Positions 9,667 to 19,200 of a stretch of 64,000 nt of DNA are shown here, one piece after another. The stretch covers positions 24,061-88,060 of the forward strand of contig NZ_JACZFQ010000022.1 of assembly GCF_014904755.1 (NCBI RefSeq). Reading direction: 5' to 3'. The DNA comes from Neoluteolibacter marinus. GTDB lineage: Bacteria > Verrucomicrobiota > Verrucomicrobiia > Verrucomicrobiales > Akkermansiaceae. Each line of letters starts with the position of its first letter. The stretch's first letter is position 1. The notes beneath the pieces are model-generated. The model was not told the origin of the DNA, ran no database searches, and saw only the letters and a program-made list of their open reading frames with translations. Position numbers and translations under genes: made by a program.

Positions 9667-9740
9667 TGGCAGTCCCGCCTGGTTTCGAACCAAGACTAAG
9701 AGAGTCAGAATCTCTTGTGCTACCGTTACACTACGGGACT
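9667..9740 (-). tRNA. tRNA-Gln (CTG)
   Basis: A complete cloverleaf is visible on the minus strand. The acceptor stem AGTCCCG pairs with CGGGACT. The anticodon stem AGAGA/TCTCT encloses loop TTCTGAC with anticodon CTG. The T-arm contains GGTTCGAAACC, and the 3' end GCCA is encoded. It lies 24 bases after the second glutamine tRNA and was probably transcribed after it. Confidence 0.95.
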
Positions 9741-9764
9741 ATGGGCGGCCGGCACGGGCCGCGG

Positions 9765-9838
9765 TGGCAGCCCCTCCAGGACTCGAACCTGAAATGACGG
9801 AATCAAAATCCGTAGTGTTACCATTACACCAAAGGGCT
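9765..9838 (-). tRNA. tRNA-Gln (TTG)
   Basis: A complete cloverleaf on the minus strand. The acceptor AGCCCTT pairs with AGGGGCT with one G-U pair. The anticodon stem ACGGA/TCCGT encloses TTTTGAT, anticodon TTG. The T-arm contains GGTTCGAGTCC and 3' GCCA is encoded. It precedes the CTG isoacceptor on the same strand, so both glutamine codons are served from one small locus. Confidence 0.95.
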
Positions 9839-10010
9839 TTTTGCCGCCGGCGGGCGGACGCTAGGCCGAAGAAATTCTTTTGGCAATGCGGAAATTGGCA
9901 AGGTTCTGCCGCCCCCTGCCCCACCGTTAGATGGCCACCGGGCTTCGTGGCGTGACAAGCGGCGGAATCATGGAATACTCCCCGCGTCCCGACCTTCAAA
10001 CTTCCCGAAG

Positions 10011-11198
10011 ATGTTCCGGAAACTCCTGCCACTCCTTGTCCTCACGGCCGTGGCCCCCGCCATCGGTCAGAACGAACCCTTGCGTGCCCTGCCGGTCGAT
10101 CCGTCCGAAATCACGCCGGAGGGTGCTCCTGCCGACCTCGCTCCGGAAGCTCAGGAGGAGGAGGCCAAGCCGCTTTCTCCGGGCGTGGTGAAACTCCCTG
10201 AGCGCAAGCCGGCGGTGAAAACCGACGCGCCGTCCGACGTGGGCAACCTGCCGTCTGGAGAGGACGCGGTGCGACTGCAGATCTTCCTGGATCAGGAGAA
10301 TTTCGGCCCCGGGGTGATCGATGGCAAACCCGGCCGCTTCACCATCCTCGCGGTGAATTCCTGGAACGAAACCCACGGCCACCCCTCCGGCGACATGGGC
10401 CCGGTGATGACCAGCGCGCGCCACAAGGTGCCCAATGCCTTCGCCACCGCCGTGGTCCCGCAGGTGGCCACCAAATGGGTCGATACCGGTCTCTCCCACA
10501 ACCGCGCCAAGCAGGCCGAGGCCAAGCGCATGAGCTACCGCAGCATCGCGGAGTTCATGTCGGAACGCTATCACACCGACGTGGACTTCATCCTGGAGCT
10601 GAATGGCTCCAAGAACACCTGGGGCGCGAAGCCCGGCAGCACCTTGATCGTCCCGAACGTGCGGCCCTTCCTGATCGAGGAAGTCACCGGCAAGCGCTAC
10701 GAGGCGGATCCGGAAATGTCGGAGCGCCACGTGGTGGTCGATACCAAGCAGAACCAGGTGCGCATCTTCGAAGCCGCGCCCGCCGCCCTGCTGGTCGAGG
10801 AGGAGGAACTGGTCTCCGACAAGCCCGTGCTCGTGAAGCCGCGGCCCAACCACGCCCTGGTCGCCTCTTTCCCGATCACTCCGGGCAAACCGCAATTCAT
10901 CCACCACGGGGTCTGGAAGCTCAACAACAGCGTCGAGCTGCCGGTCTGGCGCTACGACCAGTCGCTCCTCGACACCGGCAAGCGCAGCAACGACGCCCTC
11001 AACATCCCGCCCGGCCCCAACAGCCCGGTCGGCATCATCTGGAACGGCCTCAGCAAGTCGGGCATCGGTCTCCACGGCACCTCCGACCCGGAAACCATCG
11101 GCCGCGCCCGCAGTGCCGGCTGCATCCGCCTCGCCAACTGGGACGCCATCCGCATCCCGACCCTGATCCGGCCCGGTGCGACGGTCGAGGTGCGCTGA
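10011..11198 (+). CDS. L,D-transpeptidase (YkuD family)
   Basis: 395 residues, exported by a signal peptide (MFRKLLPLLVLTAVAPAIGQ). Such enzymes make 3-3 cross-links in peptidoglycan or attach proteins to it. The C-terminal YkuD domain begins near RHVVVDTKQNQVRIFE (about residue 240) and contains HGTSDPETIGRARSAGCIRL, with likely catalytic His355 and Cys371; the usual SHGC is SAGC here. Residues about 85-130 (LQIFLDQENFGPGVIDGKPG) look like a peptidoglycan-binding-type repeat, and about 175-225 like a LysM-type segment (FILELNGSKNTWGAKPGSTL). The gene stands alone after the tRNA pair. Periplasmic location inferred. Confidence 0.9.
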   Translation: MFRKLLPLLVLTAVAPAIGQNEPLRALPVDPSEITPEGAPADLAPEAQEEEAKPLSPGVVKLPERKPAVKTDAPSDVGNLPSGEDAVRLQIFLDQENFGPGVIDGKPGRFTILAVNSWNETHGHPSGDMGPVMTSARHKVPNAFATAVVPQVATKWVDTGLSHNRAKQAEAKRMSYRSIAEFMSERYHTDVDFILELNGSKNTWGAKPGSTLIVPNVRPFLIEEVTGKRYEADPEMSERHVVVDTKQNQVRIFEAAPAALLVEEEELVSDKPVLVKPRPNHALVASFPITPGKPQFIHHGVWKLNNSVELPVWRYDQSLLDTGKRSNDALNIPPGPNSPVGIIWNGLSKSGIGLHGTSDPETIGRARSAGCIRLANWDAIRIPTLIRPGATVEVR

Positions 11199-11249
11199 GC
11201 GAGGAAAAGGCTTTGATGCGAAGGGGTCGCGGGCAATCTTCGGCGAGCC

Positions 11250-11588
11250 ATGAGTGATACGTTTCCGGAGCATCGATTGCATACGATCCTGTCGGCGTTC
11301 CAATTCGGAATCATCGTCCTCGGAACAATCGTCATCCGCGCCGCGACAAACGAAACCCTTCTGGAATTCAGTCATCCCCCCGTCCTCGCCATGTGGATTC
11401 GCGAGTGGGGCGTTTTGTTCCTGCTCGTTCCCGCGCTTTGGCTGATCCTCTCCACTCGCGCCGCCAGGAAAGATCATGGTGACGAGCGCCTTTGGATACG
11501 CTTGACCATCGGTGCCGGGCTCACGATGGGCTTGGGCTACCTGTTTTGGAATCTCTGGGACCGTTGCTCGCCGTGGCAGATTCTCTAG
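11250..11588 (+). CDS. Small three-helix membrane protein, unknown function
   Basis: 112 residues. Three hydrophobic stretches are visible at about residues 12-32, 50-67 and 85-102, separated by short charged loops (RAARKDHGDERLW). No family is recognised. The base composition looks somewhat lower in GC than neighbouring housekeeping genes. It sits alone between the transpeptidase gene and the parvulin gene, 51 bases after the former. Confidence 0.6.
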   Translation: MSDTFPEHRLHTILSAFQFGIIVLGTIVIRAATNETLLEFSHPPVLAMWIREWGVLFLLVPALWLILSTRAARKDHGDERLWIRLTIGAGLTMGLGYLFWNLWDRCSPWQIL

Positions 11589-11612
11589 CCCTCGCCTCGG
11601 TCCTCCCCTTGG

Positions 11613-11640
11613 CACTTGGAACTTTTTCACTTGGAACTTT
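11613..11640 (+). repeat. Two tandem copies of CACTTGGAACTTT before a gene start
   Basis: Copies at 11613-11625 and 11628-11640, spaced 15 bases start to start. The second ends 6 bases before the GTG of the parvulin gene. The 12-base core CACTTGGAACTT recurs once exactly (48779-48790, minus strand) and once with an 11-of-12 match (54239-54250, minus strand), each time pointing at a downstream gene start. Confidence 0.6.
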
Positions 11641-11646
11641 CCCACC

Positions 11647-12708
11647 GTGCGCCCCACCAAAGGATTCGTCGTCCGCATCGCCCTCTATTCCGCCGTCGCG
11701 CTCTATGTCGGCGGGGATCTTTTCGTCTTCAACGGCCCGCTTCGCAAGCGCATCCAGCGGAGCCTCCCCAACAGCCCGGAGTCGATTGCCGCGGCCAAAG
11801 CTTCGGGCGTGGTCGCCCGGGTGATGCATTACCCGATCCTGAAAACCCAGCTTGAGCGGGCGACCCGGGAACGGCTGTGGCTGCGGGGCAAGACGCTCGA
11901 GGATCTCCCGCCGCCCCAACGACGGATCGAGCGGCTTGCCGCCCTCGACGACCTGATCGACGAGCAGCTGCTGCGGATCAAGGCGAAGCACAATGCCAAG
12001 GAGCTGCCGGTGTCCGACCAGGAGATCGACGGGGCCCTACAGCGCCTCCGCGACCGGTTCCCCAGCGAGGAAGCCTTGCAGGCCGACCTGAAGGCCGAGG
12101 GCATCGACACCGACCAGGAACTTCGCCTGAGGGTCGGGGCCCGATTGCAGCAGCAAAAGTATGTCGAAAGCCGGATCGCCCCGCAGATCGCCGTGAGCGA
12201 GGACGAGGCCCGCGAGTGGTTCGACGAACACGCCCGCGAGCTCGGCCACCCGGAACGCATCCGGGTCCGGCACATCTTCCTGTCGACCCTCGGTCACGAT
12301 GCCGCGGAGGCGAAGGCGACCCTGGAGGCTGCGCTGGAGGACTTGAAGGCCAAGCGCAAGGACTTCGCCACGCTGGCGACGGAGCTCAGCGGGGACCCGC
12401 GCAGCAAGGCGGCCGGGGGCGATCTCGGCTGGCTGTCCCGAGACCGGATGCCCCCCGACTTTGCCGCCCCGGTTTTCGCGATGCCGGTGAACCGGCCGGG
12501 CTTGGTCCGCACTAAGCTCGGCTGGCACCTGGTCGAAGTGCTGGAGCGCAAAGCCGCGGAAGAGCGGAGCTACGAGGAGGCGCACGATGAAGTCATCGCG
12601 GCGATCGAGGCGGTGAAGCGGCGTGAGGCGACCCGGGCCTTCCGCGACGCCACCCGCTCTCGCGAAAAGCCCTTCATCGAGGTCTTCCTGGACATGATTC
12701 CCGAATGA
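11647..12708 (+). CDS. Membrane-anchored parvulin-type peptidyl-prolyl isomerase
   Basis: 353 residues from GTG 11647. Frame continuity extends upstream, but those residues do not look coding. The N-terminal helix (VVRIALYSAVALYVGGDLFVF) anchors the protein with the rest in the periplasm. A helical chaperone-like region (about 40-190) is followed by a rotamase domain at about 200-300: RIRVRHIFLSTLG, then GGDLGWLSRDRMPPDFAAPV and KLGWHLVEVLE. This is the SurA/PpiD layout, so a role in folding outer-membrane or exported proteins is likely. The stop overlaps the next start by four bases (ATGA). Confidence 0.85.
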   Translation: MRPTKGFVVRIALYSAVALYVGGDLFVFNGPLRKRIQRSLPNSPESIAAAKASGVVARVMHYPILKTQLERATRERLWLRGKTLEDLPPPQRRIERLAALDDLIDEQLLRIKAKHNAKELPVSDQEIDGALQRLRDRFPSEEALQADLKAEGIDTDQELRLRVGARLQQQKYVESRIAPQIAVSEDEAREWFDEHARELGHPERIRVRHIFLSTLGHDAAEAKATLEAALEDLKAKRKDFATLATELSGDPRSKAAGGDLGWLSRDRMPPDFAAPVFAMPVNRPGLVRTKLGWHLVEVLERKAAEERSYEEAHDEVIAAIEAVKRREATRAFRDATRSREKPFIEVFLDMIPE

Positions 12709-13625
12709 GAATCGCCGTCCTTTTCCTGCTGCTGGGGCTGCTTTCGTCCTGCCGCCGGACCGCCTTGCCGAAGGCGGTGCCGATCGCCGAAGACGGAGCC
12801 CTGTCGTTGACGCTGGCCACCTTCAACGTCCGCTATGAGAACCCGGAAGAAGGCGACTGGCGGGCATGGCCGAACCGGATCGACCGGGTCGTGCGCTCGA
12901 TGCGCACGATCGACCCCGACCTCTTCGGCGTGCAGGAAGCCCGCCACGGCCAGGCGGCCGACCTGCGAGCCTCGCTTCCCGACTACGACTTCCACGGCGT
13001 CGGCCGCGACGACGGCAAGCGCGAGGGCGAATACGCGGCGATTTTCTTCCGGCGCGACCGCTTCGAGAAGCTCGACGGCGGCACCTTCTGGCTGTCCGAC
13101 CATCCGGAGAAAGCCGGCTCAATGACCTGGGGCAACAGCTTCCCGCGCGTCGCCTCATGGTTGCGGCTGGCCGACCGGGCGAGCGGCCAGAATTTCCACG
13201 TCTTCAACACCCACTGGGATCACCGCAACCAGTTTTCACGGGAGATGGCGGCACCACTTCTCGCCGAAAGGATCGACGCCCGGGTGGCGGCCGACGAACC
13301 GGTGATCCTGCTCGGCGACTTCAATGCCACCGAAGGCAACCCCGCCGTGGATTACTTCACCGGCAAGTCCGTCACGCTCGCCGGCAAGCCACGGACGCCG
13401 TGGAAGCACGCGCTGATCGACACCTACCAGGCCCTGCACCCGGGCGTGAAGAACCGGCGGACCCTGCATTTCTGGGAAGGCCACCGCAGCGGCTGGGCCA
13501 AGGTGGATCACATCCTGGTCAGCCGCGGCGCACACATCGAGGCCGCGGACATCCGCGTGGAGGCCTCGCGGCAGCTCCAGCCGTCCGATCACTTCCCGGT
13601 CTGGGCCAAGGTCCGCTGGCCTTGA
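12705..13625 (+). CDS. Lipoprotein of the endonuclease/exonuclease/phosphatase family
   Basis: 306 residues. The N-terminus MRIAVLFLLLGLLSSC is a lipoprotein signal with lipobox LSSC. The fold motifs are intact: TLATFNVRYENPEEGDW at the start, DPDLFGVQEA (metal-binding Glu), NTHWDHRNQFSRE (catalytic His), ILLGDFNATEGNP (Asp/Asn pair) and the final SDHFPVWAKV. The substrate could be a nucleic acid, a phosphoinositide-like compound or another phosphodiester; the secreted form argues for an extracellular phosphodiester. It overlaps the parvulin gene by four bases and is probably co-transcribed. Confidence 0.88.
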   Translation: MRIAVLFLLLGLLSSCRRTALPKAVPIAEDGALSLTLATFNVRYENPEEGDWRAWPNRIDRVVRSMRTIDPDLFGVQEARHGQAADLRASLPDYDFHGVGRDDGKREGEYAAIFFRRDRFEKLDGGTFWLSDHPEKAGSMTWGNSFPRVASWLRLADRASGQNFHVFNTHWDHRNQFSREMAAPLLAERIDARVAADEPVILLGDFNATEGNPAVDYFTGKSVTLAGKPRTPWKHALIDTYQALHPGVKNRRTLHFWEGHRSGWAKVDHILVSRGAHIEAADIRVEASRQLQPSDHFPVWAKVRWP

Positions 13626-14231
13626 TCAGGCGGACTTCGGGGCGATGCGGATGCAATCCATCGCCACCTCCAGGCCGAGGTCGGGGCGGCGCTCCGCCAC
13701 CCACTTCTCGATGTCGGACACATCCGGATAGTCCTCCGCGCCCACGTGCCGGAAACAACGTGCATCATCGATGAGGACGACGAAGGGCTGCTTGCAGCCG
13801 CTGAAGATGGCCTCCAACTCGCCCCAAACCGGACAGTTCAGGTCGCCCTGGGCGGTGTCGCCGCCCGAATAGTGGCCGTCCAGCCAGAACAAGGTCGGAG
13901 CGTCGAGTTCCGTGACCAGGCCGGCCATCACTTTGCCGCTGTCGCCCTGCCGCAGATCGACATTGGACACGCCGGCGAAGCGCTTCTTGGCCTCGAGGTA
14001 AAAATGTTCCGCCAGCTCGATCGAGTAGACCTTGCGGAACTCGCCGCGCATCGCCTCGACCGTGTCGCCCTTGAAGGTCCCGGTTTCGACGAGGATCTCA
14101 AGGCCATGGCGCTGCTTGTATTCCAGCAGCATCTCGCGCTTCGCCAGGGGCGGCGGCGGATCGGGACGGCCGTCCTCGATCCATTTGCTGTACTTGCGCT
14201 TCTCCTTGAGGTTCTTGATCCAGGTGGCCAT
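13626..14231 (-). CDS. Class I SAM methyltransferase-like protein
   Basis: 201 residues with no signal peptide. A Rossmann-type start is visible in ILVETGTFKGDTVEAM (SAM-binding loop, about residue 46), an acidic second-strand end in VYSIELAEHFYLEAKKRF, and a later strand APTLFWLDGHYSGG. This resembles small methyltransferases found in cell-surface glycan loci, but the substrate is not evident. It runs away from the glycosyltransferase-like gene on the other strand, with 116 bases between the two starts. Confidence 0.65.
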   Translation of the reverse strand: MATWIKNLKEKRKYSKWIEDGRPDPPPPLAKREMLLEYKQRHGLEILVETGTFKGDTVEAMRGEFRKVYSIELAEHFYLEAKKRFAGVSNVDLRQGDSGKVMAGLVTELDAPTLFWLDGHYSGGDTAQGDLNCPVWGELEAIFSGCKQPFVVLIDDARCFRHVGAEDYPDVSDIEKWVAERRPDLGLEVAMDCIRIAPKSA

Positions 14232-14347
14232 GGGCAGGCAAGGCTAGGCTTGGAGGCGGCCACGTCCAAGCGCATTTTCCGCCGCCCGCCACCGCCCGGC
14301 CGGTTTTCGGATTGGCCATCGCCACCGGTCGCGGACCATGCTGCGCC

Positions 14348-15214
14348 GTGCCGTTTCCGTTCCTCCGACCCAAGGACAGCTTCATCACTTGCCGCGACCG
14401 CGATGACGGCGGCGGGGCCCAGATTTCCGCCAGGATCTCCACCATGATCTTCGCCCGTCTCAGGGGCCTGACCTACGTCCACACCCCGGTCGCCGACGTC
14501 GCCCATGCGCCGGCTGGCATGGCGGCGACGGATTGGTCGCGCGCGTGGGAGGACTTCTTCAACCTGGGCTCCGACGAGATCCCGGCGGCGGATGTCGAGG
14601 CCCGCGGGCTGCCGGTGGTCGCGGTCCGCAAACCGCACCGCTTTCTCCCCCGCTCGCACCGCCTGCATGTGGTCGCCCATTGCCACAAGGTGACCGATCG
14701 CCATCCCGAATCGTGGGATGCCATCGCCCCGGAGCTGCGGGAAAAATACCTGCTCTCCGACAAACCTTACCTGGCAGGCTACGACGATGGCCGGGTCCAG
14801 ATTGCCGTCCATCTCCGCCGCGGCGACGTCGGCTCAAGCGGGCGCTTTTCCGAGCGCTTCACGACCGACGACGTGATGATCGGACGCTTGCGGAAGGTCG
14901 TGGAAGCTGTCGGGCCCGACCACGCCACGGTCCGGCTCTTTTCGCAGGGCGAGGCCGCCGACTTCCGCGCCTATGCCGACCTCGGGGCCCGGCTGCACCT
15001 GGATGACGATGTCTTCGAGTCCTTCCACCACTTCGTCTCCAGCGACATCCTCTTCGTCGCCAAAAGCACCTTCAGCTACCTCGGCGGCGTGATCGGTGGC
15101 CAGACCTGCATCTACGAGCCGTTCTGGCACCCGGGGCTCCCCGGATGGCTGACGCCCGACGACCTCGACAAGCCGGACCTGAAGCGACGCTTCGCCCGCC
15201 TCGGCGCCAGCTGA
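14348..15214 (+). CDS. Glycosyltransferase-like protein with HxRRGD motif
   Basis: 288 residues from GTG 14348. The phrase VAVHLRRGDVG (about residue 157) is the HxRRGD nucleotide-sugar motif of alpha-1,2- and O-fucosyltransferase-type enzymes (GT11/GT23/GT65-like folds). Later SSDILFVAKSTFSYLGGVIGG matches the conserved C-terminal strand-and-loop of that group. No membrane helix is present, so it is probably cytosolic and works on surface glycan precursors. The sugar and acceptor are unknown. It faces away from the methyltransferase-like gene. Confidence 0.65.
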   Translation: MPFPFLRPKDSFITCRDRDDGGGAQISARISTMIFARLRGLTYVHTPVADVAHAPAGMAATDWSRAWEDFFNLGSDEIPAADVEARGLPVVAVRKPHRFLPRSHRLHVVAHCHKVTDRHPESWDAIAPELREKYLLSDKPYLAGYDDGRVQIAVHLRRGDVGSSGRFSERFTTDDVMIGRLRKVVEAVGPDHATVRLFSQGEAADFRAYADLGARLHLDDDVFESFHHFVSSDILFVAKSTFSYLGGVIGGQTCIYEPFWHPGLPGWLTPDDLDKPDLKRRFARLGAS

Positions 15215-15225
15215 GCGCCGGTCCC

Positions 15226-16101
15226 TCAGCTCCCCCGCCGGTGGGATTGGCGGAAATCCCGCGGGCTCATCCCGCGCAGGCGCCGGAACCAGGCGTTGAA
15301 GCTGGAGAGGTTCTCGAAACCGGCCTTGAACGCGATCTCCGATACCGGGCGGTCGCCGAGGATCAGGTGCCGGCAGGCCTGGCCGATGCGGACCTCGGCG
15401 ACGAAGGAGCTCAAGGTGGTGCCGACGGTGCGTTTGAAGTAGTGGGAAAGCCCGGAGGGGCTCATCCCGAGCAATCCCGCGAGTTCGGCATGGTTGAAAT
15501 CGCTGGCGGAGCGGCGGGCGATGTATTCGTAGATCTTGTCCACCCGCTCGACGCTGCCCTGGTCGGGCCGCGGCGTGAATCCGGGACTGGACAGGGGCTT
15601 GGCGTCGGTGGCCTTGGCGAGTTCCCCGAGGATCGAAACCAGCTCGACGAAGCGCGGAAGCCCCACCATTCCGAGCAGGCCGCTCATGCGTCCGGCGACC
15701 CGGTCGCGCACCGCCCCGTCGAACTGGAGGCCGCGCATCGAGCGCTTGAGCAGCTCGTCGACCCCGCGCATCTCGACCAAGCTGAAAAAGTCCGCGCCGA
15801 AGCAGTCCCGCCGGAACTGGATCACGATCGAATGGGCCATTTCATCCGGACGCCCGGTCTCGTCGTTCATCCAGTAGTGCGGCACATTCGGCCCAATCAA
15901 GACCAGATCGCCGGCCTGGTAGTTGTTCACATGGTCGCCGACCCAGCGGCGGCCGCTGCTTTCGACCACCCAGGTCAGCTCGATCTCGGGATGGTAGTGC
16001 CAACCGCTAGGAAAGCGCTTCAACTTGAATTCCCTGACGGCGAACGATTCGCGATCGGTTTGCGGAACCATCTCGAATTGCGCCTTGGGGGAACTGCTCA
16101 C
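15226..16101 (-). CDS. AraC-family transcriptional regulator
   Basis: 291 residues. The N-terminal half is a cupin sensor (GWHYHPEIELTWVVE, then YQAGDLVLIGPNVPHYW); the C-terminal 100 residues are the double helix-turn-helix DNA-binding domain (LAGLLGMSPSGLSHYFKRTVG and SEIAFKAGFENLSSFNAWFRR). Such regulators usually sense sugars and activate neighbouring catabolic or transport genes. The target is not evident: the next gene downstream on the same strand is the glycosyltransferase side, and upstream lies the large beta-strand-repeat protein. Confidence 0.92.
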   Translation of the reverse strand: MSSSPKAQFEMVPQTDRESFAVREFKLKRFPSGWHYHPEIELTWVVESSGRRWVGDHVNNYQAGDLVLIGPNVPHYWMNDETGRPDEMAHSIVIQFRRDCFGADFFSLVEMRGVDELLKRSMRGLQFDGAVRDRVAGRMSGLLGMVGLPRFVELVSILGELAKATDAKPLSSPGFTPRPDQGSVERVDKIYEYIARRSASDFNHAELAGLLGMSPSGLSHYFKRTVGTTLSSFVAEVRIGQACRHLILGDRPVSEIAFKAGFENLSSFNAWFRRLRGMSPRDFRQSHRRGS

Positions 16102-16230
16102 GACGCGGCCAGCTTGCCACGCTGCGCGATCGAGGCAACGCCGATCCTTGCACCGGACCGTCTCCGCGACAAACGGCCCCTCCCCCGGGGACGGGGAAGA
16201 GGCCGCGGTCGGACCAGAGGTAACGGAAGG

Positions 16231-19200
16231 TTAGAACTCGGCGCCCTCGATCCGGATGAAGTCCTTGCCGGCCCCGGTCGTGAAGGTGGCCTGCATGCGG
16301 ACATAGCCCTCGGGCACGCCCGTCTGGTCGGCATCCTCGACCGGAACGACGAGGCTGACCGGCCACGACTCCATGGTGTTGCTTTCCTGAAGTTCATAGG
16401 TGCCGGCGTCGATGCGCTGGTTCCAGCGGACGATCAGGTCACCGCCGGAAGCTTCCATCGAAGTCAGCGAACCGTCGGCGTCGACCGCGGAGGTGCCGAA
16501 AATGAACTCCTCGAGGTTCGTGAATCCGTCGCCATCGGCGTCATCCTCGCGGTCCCGCGCACCGGCATCCGGAATGACCAGTGCCCAGGTCTCGAAGTCC
16601 ACCGGCGGATCCACCGTTACGACCAGGAGACCATCACCGGTGATCCGCGGGGTCTGGATGATCCCGGGCGTGGCGTTGGTGGTGGAGCCGTAGGTCCCGG
16701 CAGCGACCTGCACGCCATCGAGAATCAGACCGCGGATCGTGTCTTCCTCGCCGTGGGCCAGATCGAGCGTTCCCGCGGCGGCAATGACGACGTTCGCACC
16801 GTCGGCCAGGGACGCCACCTCGAGCCTCAACTCCCCTTCCTCGACCGTGGTCGTGCCGGTGTAGCTGTTGCCGAGTTCCAGCCACATCGTGCCGGGGCCG
16901 GTCTTGGTCAGCGGCGAAGCAAAGCCGAGCACGTCGCGGAGCACCGCGCTGACGTCGAGGTCCACCCCGGAATCCCCGGTCACATCGGCCACGTCGAAGA
17001 CCGTTCCCGGCAGGCCCACCGACCCGAGCGAGGCATTGGCATTGGTCCCGACCCCGGTGGTGAAGATGAACGACGGGAACTCGCTCACCCCGCCGACCGC
17101 TACCGTCCCGACGAAGGCCAGGTTGGTGTTGAAGCCGCCGTGCGTCGCTCCATCGGCGATCTGTACGATGCCGCCGTCGAGGGTCAGGTTGGGCACGAAG
17201 GCCACCGTGTTGGTGCCGCCGGACAGCGTCGCGGCGTCGTTGATCACCACCGACGGGGCGAACTGCGGCAGCATGCCCGAGTTCCCGAGCGGTGCGATGA
17301 AGTCGAGCGAGAGCACGCCCGGGGCATTCACGGTGATGACGTTGGACGGGATCATCTCGCCGGCGACGCAGGTCTGCCCGGGGCCCGTGCCCTCGCCGAG
17401 GGTTCCCTGGGTCGCATGGAGCCCGAGGATGCCGTCGTTGACCACGGTGCCACCGGCGTAGCTGTTGCTGCCGTTGTTGAGCACCACCGCGCCCGACCCC
17501 GTCTTGACGACCGTCCCGTCGCCGGAGATGACGCGGTTGAAACTGAAGGTTCCGTCGATTTCGAAGGTCGCCGGGCTGTTCACGGTGATGTCCGAGGCAA
17601 ACCCGGAGTTCCCGCCGTTGAAGTTCAGCCGCAAGGTCCCGTCGTTGATGGTCGTGGGACCGCTATAGCCGTATCCCTGGGCCGCGCTGTTCAGGAGTTC
17701 CTGGGTCCCCGGGCCATTCTTGACCAACGACAGGGGATCGCCGTCCTGGTTGCGGATGATTCCGTAGAAGCTGTGATCGCCGGCAGCGTCGATCGTCAGC
17801 GAGGCAGGGCCCGGATTGGTCGTGTAGCCCGGTTGGCCGATCTCGTCGTTCTGGATCAGGGCCACCTTGTTGGTCGGCGCGCTGTCGAGTCCGGCGATGG
17901 TCTGGGCGGTCCCGCGCAGGTTCACCTTCCCGTTCGGCGCGCCCGGCCCGGTGTTGAAGGACAGGATCGAGCCCGCCCCGAACTGATGGTCGGCCGCCAT
18001 GTTGAGGAAGACGTCGAAGGACGCATTGCCGACCACCATGTCGCCAGGGATCGAGGCGCCCGCGGGATTCGCCGCCTCGATCACCCCGCGGGTGATCCGG
18101 GTGGATCCGCTGTAGGTGTTGCCACCGGTCAGGGTCAGGGTGTTGACGCCGTTCTTCACGAGGCTGATGTCGCCGCCCAGGGCGTGATCCAGGGCGAAGT
18201 CGCCGTTGCCCGTGTTGAACCCGATGATGGCGCCGGCCGCGAAGCCGCCGGTATCGAGCGCGGCGATGTCGCTGTCGGTGAACTCACCGGCACCCCCCAC
18301 GTTGAATGCCAGGACCGCATCCGGCTGCACGATGAGGTTGGCGGCGGTCCAGGCCGCAGTGTTCGCGTTGTAGAGTGCGGACGGCTGGCTGATCTCGAGC
18401 TGACCGCCTGTGGTGACGGTCGTCGGGCCGGTGTAACTGTTCGTTCCCGCGAGGGTCAGGCTGCCACTGCCGGTCTTGGTGAGACTGCCGCTGTCACCCG
18501 CGGCCTCCGAAATGTCGCCGGCAAAGGTGGTGATGTTGCCGTCGCCGACAAGGAGCGTCGTCGAGGCCGGGCTCAGCGGATTGCCGAGCACGATGTCCCC
18601 GCCGGTTCCCGCAAGGCTGCCGACGACCGGTGCCGCGGAGCTCAAATTGACCGAACCTCCGGTCACGATCAGCGCGCTGGTCCCAAGGGATCCGTCATCC
18701 ATGGCATTCAGCACGCCATTGCCCACCGATGTCGTTCCGGAGAGCGGGTTGGCGACGCCGAGCGTTACCTCCCCCGTCCCCGACACGGTCAGGCCGTTCG
18801 ATTGGAGCGGACCATTGAATGCCACGCTTCCCGAACCCGCGTGGACGGTGCCTGTCGCGACGCTCAGGGAGCCGCCGAAGGATACATCCCCGGAACCGGA
18901 GACCGTCAGGCCGTTGCTCACCGTGATTGCCTCGCCGCCGAAGTTGTAGGGCACGGTGTCGCCGTTGGCGAAGCCCATCGACGAAGCCGTCAGGGCCGCG
19001 GGGATGTTGATGTCCGTGTTGCTCCCGGTGCTGTCAAAGGTCAGCGGCGCGAGGCTGTCGTAGTCGGCCGGCGCCCCGCCGTCGGTTTCCGCCCAGTTGC
19101 TGTCCGGGGTGGTCACCCAGTCGGCCGTGCCCGCGGAGCCGCTGCCGCCGGTCCAGGTGAGCGGATCCGCCAAAGGGGCGGCGCTGCCGAGCATGATGAA

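Noticed and set aside
11512..11646. Extended N-terminus of the parvulin protein
   Set aside because: The extra residues overlap the preceding small membrane gene and include translation of the CTTGGAACTT repeat, so the GTG at 11647 is preferred.
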